A DNA stretch of 64,000 nt from NCBI RefSeq assembly GCF_901709675.1, contig NC_051091.1, forward strand, positions 6,542,967-6,606,966, read 5' to 3'. The stretch comes from Syngnathus acus (taxonomy: Eukaryota > Chordata > Actinopteri > Syngnathiformes > Syngnathidae). Position 1 is the stretch's first letter. Each line of letters begins with the position of its first letter. The notes beneath the pieces are model-generated. The model made no database searches. It was not told where the DNA came from and saw only the letters and a list, made by a program, of their open reading frames with translations. A program made the position numbers and the translations under genes. This document shows, one piece after another, positions 1 through 64,000 of the stretch.

Positions 1-258
1 ACAACAAAAATACTTGTAAAAATGCCTCTATCTGTTTATCTCTGTACAAAACTCTATATAGTGGGAGCAGGTTACTTTTCAATGTGGATGGGTGGAGTTC
101 CTATCGTCACAGCTTTTCAATGATATTAACAGTGGGTGCAAAAAGATGGAATTTGTGAGAATCATGTCAAGCATGGATGCGAGGTTCGCTCTTTAGCCTT
201 GCACTTGGAATCCTTAGTTCAGTAGCTTACATTCACCTTCAATAAATATCATAAATAT

Positions 259-264
259 TTTATT
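259..264 (-). terminator. Poly(A) signal AATAAA, second of two
   Basis: Minus-strand AATAAA (..cacAATAAAatattt) about 455 bp past the stop, in A/T-rich context. It could act with or instead of the hexamer at 308-313. Confidence 0.45.
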
Positions 265-307
265 GTGACACGTCCCGACAAAAGCTGTGTTTAAGAGTAA
301 CTCCCAT

Positions 308-313
308 TTTATT
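308..313 (-). terminator. Poly(A) signal AATAAA, first of two
   Basis: Minus-strand AATAAA about 410 bp after the magi1 short-form stop codon. This is a hexamer match in the right place and orientation only. Confidence 0.45.
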
Positions 314-719
314 ACGGGATGCAAGTATGTTGTTGTTTTTTCTTTCTCTTCAAGCTCAGTTAGGGTTTGCTGAGGAGCCACCACAAAAAAACGTATTTTT
401 CATCATAAGCTCATTGAAATCTTGTAAACAGTTTGTCTGGTCACAGACCCCACCACCGATGTGTAAAGTCCCAGCAGAGTGTTTCTGCTTGAAGGTGAAA
501 GGTGACAGTGGAATGACATGGAAAGTGGGTGACAGCAGGGCGGGCGACAACAAATCCCAAAGCGCAATGCAAGCGTGACCTCCACCAGAAAGACACCAGA
601 CAACACCAACCCTGTCACTCCCTGGGAGGAGGGGGAAGGGGCTGTCCCATGAGGTGGGCGAAGGATCCCAGGGAGGCGGATTGAGTTCTCTTCCCCTCAA
701 CCCACCACCGTCCGCCGGC

Positions 720-57668
<56,949 letters not shown>

Positions 57669-58150
57669 GTTGGGACGGCGGCACGGACGATGCCGCTAGG
57701 GTGTGTTCAAATAGTCACCAAAAGAAAAGTGGCTTTATTTCCAAGTGAAGCGCAGCAAACTTTGTGTCGCTTCCACAGAAACATGAGCGCCTCTGACAGT
57801 AGTATCGCACGCAGCGTTGAATCAAGCCATTCCCGTTCCCTTGGAAATTACTTCTCACGCTGTGGATAGTCTTCGATCTTCAGCATGTCTTTAGAATTAG
57901 TCCCTATTTGAACGGGCCATAATAAGATTGTATGAACTACCGTCCCACTTCGCAATTACCCCACTGACGCCTGGACTCACTTCTATTTGTCTTTTCTTCA
58001 CTTTTGCAAAAAGTATTCGCCGTTATCCTTTCCCGATCGTTGGCTCCTTGGTCCCGGGCTCAGGGCTGGTTTGACCAGGTACGACGCTTGTTCTGCTTCT
58101 GACTCGGAGCTCCTCATAAGCGACGCACCAGGGATGTGCTATGCTTGTGC
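57669..58150 (-). promoter_or_regulatory. magi1: Likely magi1 5' UTR and core promoter region
   Basis: This is the sequence directly upstream of the start codon on the minus strand. CpG dinucleotides are denser here and in exon 1 than in the surrounding A/T-rich sequence (for example around 57660-57700 and 58018-58125). No clear TATA box is seen at a fixed distance. The transcription start is unknown and a separate 5' UTR exon further out cannot be excluded. Confidence 0.35.
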
Positions 58151-61100
58151 TACATTCAAGTGCTGTGGGAAATATTGTAATTGGGGTTTGTGCGTCGGAA
58201 ACACTCGTGGGACGAGTCGCGTGAAAATATATTCGTTATAAATAAATAACATTATTTGCGTTAAATGCATTAATATCCATTAATTGTAGAGAAACTGTTA
58301 GTGATCACTTTAAATCCGCCTGTCAGGAACTGCGCCAGCTTCACTCTCTGACTTGCGTCGACTTGAAGAATTGCGGTGTGTGAAATGTGAGTTTAAATTT
58401 TAGAAGACTTTAAAAGCAGCATTGAAATAAATAGCAATTATATGAACAATGACTCTTAACACTTGCATACACGTGAGATTTCAATTGTTCATTCAAAATT
58501 ATTTTGATTTGACGCACACTATTGGGAGGACTTGAAGGCAGCGTCAATACAAATGCGCATGTGTGGCTGGCAGAGTTGAGTCGCGAGTGCAAGCCAATTA
58601 AAGTTACAATAAACACATTATAGTTTTAATTGCCACCCTGCCACGGTACTTATGAATGCCATGGTCAATATCAATGAAGTGATATTTCACAAGGAACTTC
58701 TCCATTATTAATATTTTACATAATCTGTTGAGAACTCAGTGGTCCTCGGTTACACTCACTGTAGTGCTACTCAACAAGATTGCTGCATTTCAGGTTGGAC
58801 AAGTTGAAGTGCATTTTTTATTTGAGAACGGAAGCTGCTCACGTATGTCTGTCGCAACGCTGTCTGTTGTTCCCTTTGAATAATATTTTCCTAATGAGCC
58901 GAGGAAAAAATATTAATAGAATAGCTAATCTACATGAAGATAAACTAAAAACAAGCCTTGACATTAATTGAAGACCCCAAATTGACTTTGCATGCACGCA
59001 AGCGATTGCCCGGCGAACACGCCCTCTCATCCAAAGAGCGACACCTCACCTGCGAGGAAGGCATGAGAGAAAACGAGTGAAAGACAAGATGGGCTGAATT
59101 AAAATCAAATGGCGAAACTTCTCAGCTAGGGAGCCTCAGATGAGCTTTTCCCAAATCTAAAAATACCAGTGAAAGCACTCTTGGTCTCCTGGGGCAGAAG
59201 AACATGGGCCAGAATTCATAGAAATATTACTAAGTGTGACAATCTTATCTTTAATCATTACCAACTCAGCCTTTGTAATCATATTTGAGGGACAAAGTAG
59301 CCCTTTAAAGAAACTAATGATCAAATAAACTATAATAATTAGAGACTTTGAGCACAACCCAAGACGCAAGTATGATAAATTATGAAGACCCTTGTTCTTC
59401 TGCAGGAGACGATTGAGTAAAACAGCACTCACATAGTTCTTCACTGATGAAAAATACATCAAGCAGAACTACAGAACGGTGCAAGACACAAAAGCTTCTG
59501 TGCCAACTTGCAGTCACAACTATCACCCAAATCGGATCGACACAAGCCACTGGCTCCAACGTTCTTCCTGTACTTCATCCATCAGTCCAGATATGTCAAC
59601 ATATTCTTCCTGGCATTTGCTGTTTCACTGCAAGTCAGTGTCACGCCATCGCCGCTTTTCACTCTCATGCATGCGTTCATGAATTTCACCATTCGACATC
59701 TGTGCCGTTGTGCCTTCCGTGTGAATTAACCTTCAGCAGTAAATTGCATGCTTTACATACGAAAGGTCTTCCGCGCGATATGGGATATTGTAAACTAGAT
59801 TTACAAGCGAAATACTGTATCTGCAAAATGAGCATATAAAATCCCACCATGGTGCACGCGAGCTTTCAGACTGCCATATTCAGCCCTTGCGCCGACTAAG
59901 TAATGAGGAATTCTTGAATGATTATCTTAAAACTGTCCATTCATCGTTTCCTTTCCCTTTGGCCAGTGAAAACAGAAGATTTGATTAATGTTGTTCATGT
60001 GGATGTCTTTTTATAAGTACACAAACCGGAAAGCAGTGAAGGCACAAACAAAGTAACAATAAAATTCAAAGAGAGCAACCCAAGCCCAAACCACACAGTC
60101 GTCACAGCAGTGTAAAACCAGGGGCGGAGCTACAAGGTGTCCAGGGGTGGGCAGAGCCTACTTTCATCACTTTGTGGCCCCTCCCTCCCCTGGCCACTGT
60201 TTTACAGATGGCCTGCATACTTTTCCTTTCCAAAACTTGGAACAGTGGATTGTGACCTCTGCCCTGCAGTGGGTTGTGATTATAAAACTGCAGTTGGCAG
60301 TGTAACCCACCTCTCACCCATAATCAGCTTGGATAAACTTGAGCTCACCTGTGACCTTAATAAGGAAAAATAATGTAGAAAATAGAAAAACCGATGATAG
60401 GAATAAGTGCACATCCAGATTTTCTTCAAATCTAGACAGAAGGTGCTTTTTGATGTCTCTAATGATTACACTTGCCGTCCGTGTAGTCAAGCGTTGCGTT
60501 TAAGCCCCACATGACCGCTTGCTCAAAGTGGCGTGACTGTCCTCTGATGCACCATTTCGCACATCCATAAAGCCGCATTGGCATCATTCATAAGTCAAAC
60601 CACGCAATGCTCTTATTGCCGAAGCACTATACTGCGACTCAACCTCAACCCCCTCCCCCCTCTTGCTGGATTCAAGTGAGACTTGTAGAAGTCACTGACC
60701 CATCATTTATTTGCTCATCACTTAACAATTGGCCCTGTAAATGCACAGAACTTTTTTTTTTTTTGCTTTAAATTTCACTTTAATCCTCTTTACCTCTGTG
60801 GCCAGATAATGCCTTCTCCATTGTAAGCATTAGAGAGAATGAGAGAGCGAGCATAGATTGACAGAAAGTGGGAGAAAGAGTGAGAAATCCTTCTTTGAAC
60901 CAAAGCACCGCTGTAAAGCTCAGTAAGATTAACGATGAACCCAAATAGGCCATCAGATTATGAGAGTGAGTTGTCATATGACATGGGGGCTTTTTTCGGT
61001 GATATTTCCACTATTGTAGTGTAGCAAAATGTGGTTCAATAGTTGGCATCACTATCCAGGAGTGAATTATGCGCATGATGCGCAAGTTTTTATTGCTTAC

Positions 61101-62141
61101 AGTCACGTTTGCAGACCTGGCAACTATTCCAGCAATAAAACATGGACTGGCTCCAGAAACTGCACATATTTAGTGCTTTCATTACTTTAAAATAGGACAG
61201 TAGTCTTTCGGAATTGCCTTAACGTAGTAAAACGTAACATGCTGTCTGCAGTTTAAAAGGAAAAGTCAGATGTCTTGATTTGGTCGCCGCACCACCATGG
61301 AGTTTAACGGAAACCGGTTAAACTTGTTTTTACCACCTGTATCACAGTTTCATGAATAGTAAACATTGCCTGGTTGAGCTGCATTTCTGACTGAACTGAA
61401 TGTGAAACCAACTTGACTGCTACTGTACGTATGCAAAGGGTGTTTTCCATCAGTCAACATAGGATGGTTGTGTTTGCATGTGTAACCAAGGCACACCTAG
61501 AGTACATAGTAGGTCGGATCTCGTGCTTTAGCAGCATATTTTTTTGACCCAGTGAACTCTGCCCCTGCAAACTAATTTTGACCACTCGACAGATAAACTT
61601 GATCAATGGTATAAATACCTGCTGGGTTCTGTTCTTGTTCTTAGCGAAGTAGGTTGATTGAAATTATTTTGTAAATTAATTTGTTGCGTTAATTTATTAA
61701 ATTATACATAAATAAAACACTAAATACTTGTCAAATTTAAAAAAAAAAAATGCATAAAGATTTTAAATATGTATCACAGGTATTCAATCAATTTAAAAAA
61801 ATATTAATTTAAATTTAATATGTGCATTAAATTAATGACAGTGACAGGGGCCCTCTTGTGGCCATGATGAACAAAGCACAGGAGAAACCCAAGTCAATTA
61901 GGTCTTAAATCTTAAGTATTGAAATAATTTGGTGGAATATCCATGGGTGTGGAAATACACTTGCACGGATAAAAACTGAAGGATTTATGATGCGGAAACA
62001 GCCGTCTGGTCCCAACGCCCTATACGAATAAATATTAGTCGAGCTATGAAGTTAAATGATACAATTCAAGGGGAGTGGCTGGAATTACAGTAATGGGTAG
62101 AGAAGTACCAGTAACATTGGTCATGGTGTAAAAATAACATC
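58151..62141. other. Intergenic sequence upstream of magi1
   Basis: No exon with recognisable protein homology. It contains the possible hAT remnant at 60108-60199, a poly(T) run at about 60751-60762, and A/T-rich stretches at about 61661-61830. Confidence 0.6.
60108..60199. mobile_element. Possible short hAT-type non-autonomous remnant
   Basis: The left end CAGTGTAAAACCAGGGGCGG and the right end CCCCTGGCCACTG are imperfect inverted copies (CCAGGGG/CCCCTGG plus CAGTG/CACTG), with AGGGGCGGAGCTACAAGGTG inside. This style is typical of small hAT derivatives in fish. I see no clear 8-bp target duplication, so the call is weak. Confidence 0.3.
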
Positions 62142-62196
62142 TTTATTGTATTTCAACGGAGTCACCACCACGACCTGACGTGATCTCTATTTTTTT

Positions 62197-62264
<68 letters not shown>

Positions 62265-62886
62265 TCTTCACCGAATCAGAATTCACTCTCTACTATAAAG
62301 GCAGTACATCTGCTTGAAGTGAGACATATTAGCCATGTTAGTGGAAACAACCGAGGACATTTCATTACAGTGAATAAGCGCTTCATATACCTACAATCTT
62401 TTATAATACCAGGTACATTAGGTTAGGAACCTTCAAATAGCATATTAAACATTGACACTATCACAAAAAGAAAGATTGCACATTTAAGTGATGCAAATAT
62501 AAAGCAAATTGATCTTTGGATGGATGGATGGAACCCATAGTGATAATTAAAAAAAATAGAATACTTAAACTCTACTGCGCAAAAGTACAATCTTAAGGAC
62601 ACACGGATACCACGCTGGAGCAAATTGTGAGGACAGTGCAAAACGTCAAATGAGATGAACTCCTTCAAATGGTACCTTAGAGCTACAGAGGTGTGCTTTT
62701 GCATCGGAGGAGGCACTTCAGCCTGGAAGTCACCCGCGTGAACAGGAAGTGCACGACACAGGAAAAGCAACGACGGGGCACCTGGCGGGAAACACGAGGC
62801 TCGCCGGAGGGCCGCACACATTGGCGTCAGAAGTGAGCAGGGACGGTCTGCAGGGCGTCCTCTGTTGTTCGACGGACGTTCACGTT
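62142..62886 (-). other. Possible last exon and 3' UTR of an unidentified minus-strand gene
   Basis: On the minus strand a good acceptor, gttgctctttccag, precedes 62886. From there one frame reads NVNVRRTTEDALQTVPAHF and stops at 62829-62827. An AATAAA lies at 62147-62142, about 680 bp further on, which would make a 3' UTR containing the (CA)30 repeat. I do not recognise the peptide and a second frame is also open, so this may be chance. Confidence 0.2.
62198..62258. repeat. (CA)30 microsatellite
   Basis: About 61 bp of uninterrupted CA, the longest microsatellite in the window, followed by GCACACTC. Confidence 0.95.
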
Positions 62887-64000
62887 CTGGAAAGAGCAAC
62901 GCATCAGTGTCAGACATGTCGGCTGAAATTGAGAGGATCTTGTTGGATGTTGTTTGCATTAAAGCGCTTCAGGTTCTACTTCAGTGGCTTGAGTGATTTT
63001 GTCCACTTGGGAATTTTTCCGTCTTAGAATTTGACAGTATTAAAATGTTGAGTATTCAATTCAGGTTGGCAGCACTTTATTCGACATTTGCATATTAATG
63101 ATGGAACTAATATCAGATCTGTAAAAGTAGTTTGAAATCATATTGTGTCAACAAATGTAGTGTCGAGAAATGATTGACGAGAGTGGACTTGGAGTAATGC
63201 TGTGAAAGTTTATTTCAAAACAATTAACAGAAACCGCTTCTTCATTGGAGTCAGTGTCACATTGTGGAGTCACATTGTCAAATAATCGTTAACATACTGT
63301 AGTTCCGACTTCCAGGATTTTTTGTTGAGTACGAATGAGATGAGACATTCTACACATTTTGATAAGAAACAAAAATTGTGCAATATTGCAAAAAGTATGT
63401 GTAAAAAAAATCACCACGGTTACATCAGTTCAGTCATGAGGGAAAACAAAGCACACAAAAACTTCATCGGACGACGTATTAGTCTTGTTACTTCACATTT
63501 CGGAGCCTCATGTCCACTACAACCGTTTGCTCTCCGAAAAAGGGAGAATGCACATGACACGAGGTCCGTGTAATATTATTCCAAATAATCAAGAATTAAC
63601 TGGATTCCAGTCAGCTACCACTAATGGACACACGAGTGCAGGAAGCGCAGACGACGTTGGACGGGAATAGGATGAGAAAAAGTTGGAGAGCAAAGAGGTT
63701 GGCAGGCGCAGTGTGCAGCGGAAGAGTTACAGTGAGGTGTGCAATGAGGCCTAAAGGAGGCCAAGAGGGTGGGGGGCAGTGCCTCATTGGTGAGCTGGCA
63801 CTGTTAGCAGAGCCTCCTGTGACATCCGTGACACTTCTACGTTCTGTTCCACGAGGGGGGGAAAAGCACACACAAACACACAAACGGGGAGGGATCAAAA
63901 CAACGTGGGCAAACATCAGGAGGATATTTGCCATAACAGTTCAAACTGTTACAGTTGTCAGTTTAGCAAGGCATGACATCACCTTATTCGACAAATATTT
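62887..64000. other. Unassigned sequence at the right end
   Basis: A minus-strand AATAAA is present at 63214-63209. No convincing exon is seen on either strand. The open stretch at about 63611-63934 on the minus strand is Cys/Pro/Ser-rich with no family resemblance. Confidence 0.5.

Larger units (their letters stand above)
240..719 (-). other. magi1: Probable 3' UTR of the short-tail magi1 transcript
   Basis: Untranslated sequence directly after the stop codon. On the minus strand AATAAA occurs at 313-308 and again at 264-259, about 410 and 455 bp past the stop, so cleavage near 230-295 is plausible. The end coordinate is an estimate. Positions 1-239 show nothing I can assign; they may be intron of the long-tail isoform. 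Confidence 0.5.

Noticed and set aside
58225-58250. TATAAATA-like sequence upstream of magi1
   Set aside because: More than 550 bp from the ATG in A/T-rich sequence, with no other promoter evidence around it.
62423-62959. 178-codon open frame on the minus strand
   Set aside because: It overlaps the weak exon candidate in another frame, has no recognisable domain, and shifts composition half way. Treated as chance in a possible 3' UTR.

Overview
The window is a piece of vertebrate nuclear DNA, most likely from a teleost fish. It has GT-AG introns, microsatellites, A/T-rich intron sequence and decayed fish-type transposons. Species cannot be named from the sequence. I see no bacterial, viral or CRISPR-like content.

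One gene fills nearly the whole window on the minus strand: magi1, encoding the junctional scaffold 'membrane-associated guanylate kinase, WW and PDZ domain-containing 1'. I could place 22 coding exons, from the ATG at 57668 down to a stop at 720. All 21 splice junctions are GT-AG with matching phases, and the joined reading frame is 3912 nt, or 1303 residues plus stop. In order the protein has PDZ0 (exon 1), a truncated guanylate-kinase-like region (exons 2-4), WW1 (exons 5-6), WW2 (exons 8-9), PDZ1 (exons 11-12), PDZ2 (exon 12), PDZ3 (exons 15-16), PDZ4 (exons 17-18) and PDZ5 (exons 21-22). Whether it is the a or b fish paralogue is not settled.

Layout: 1-719 is the probable 3' UTR of the short-tail isoform, with two poly(A) signals. 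Positions 720-9365 hold exons 22-14, 11431-11462 is a 32-nt microexon (exon 13), and 17355-25867 hold exons 12-3, including a 39-nt microexon (exon 7). Intron 2 is about 10 kb, exon 2 lies at 36143-36259, intron 1 is about 21 kb, and exon 1 is at 57371-57668 with a likely promoter just beyond it. From about 58.2 to 64 kb there is intergenic sequence and possibly the 3' end of another minus-strand gene (about 62142-62886, weak).

The points most worth checking are a candidate internal promoter and first exon in intron 12 whose ATG would splice in frame to exon 14, the frame-breaking 32-nt microexon, the two-way choice of C-terminus at exon 22, introns at the same codon position in both WW domains, and a 155-bp palindromic MITE in intron 1. 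I did not find evidence of a previously undescribed biological system.
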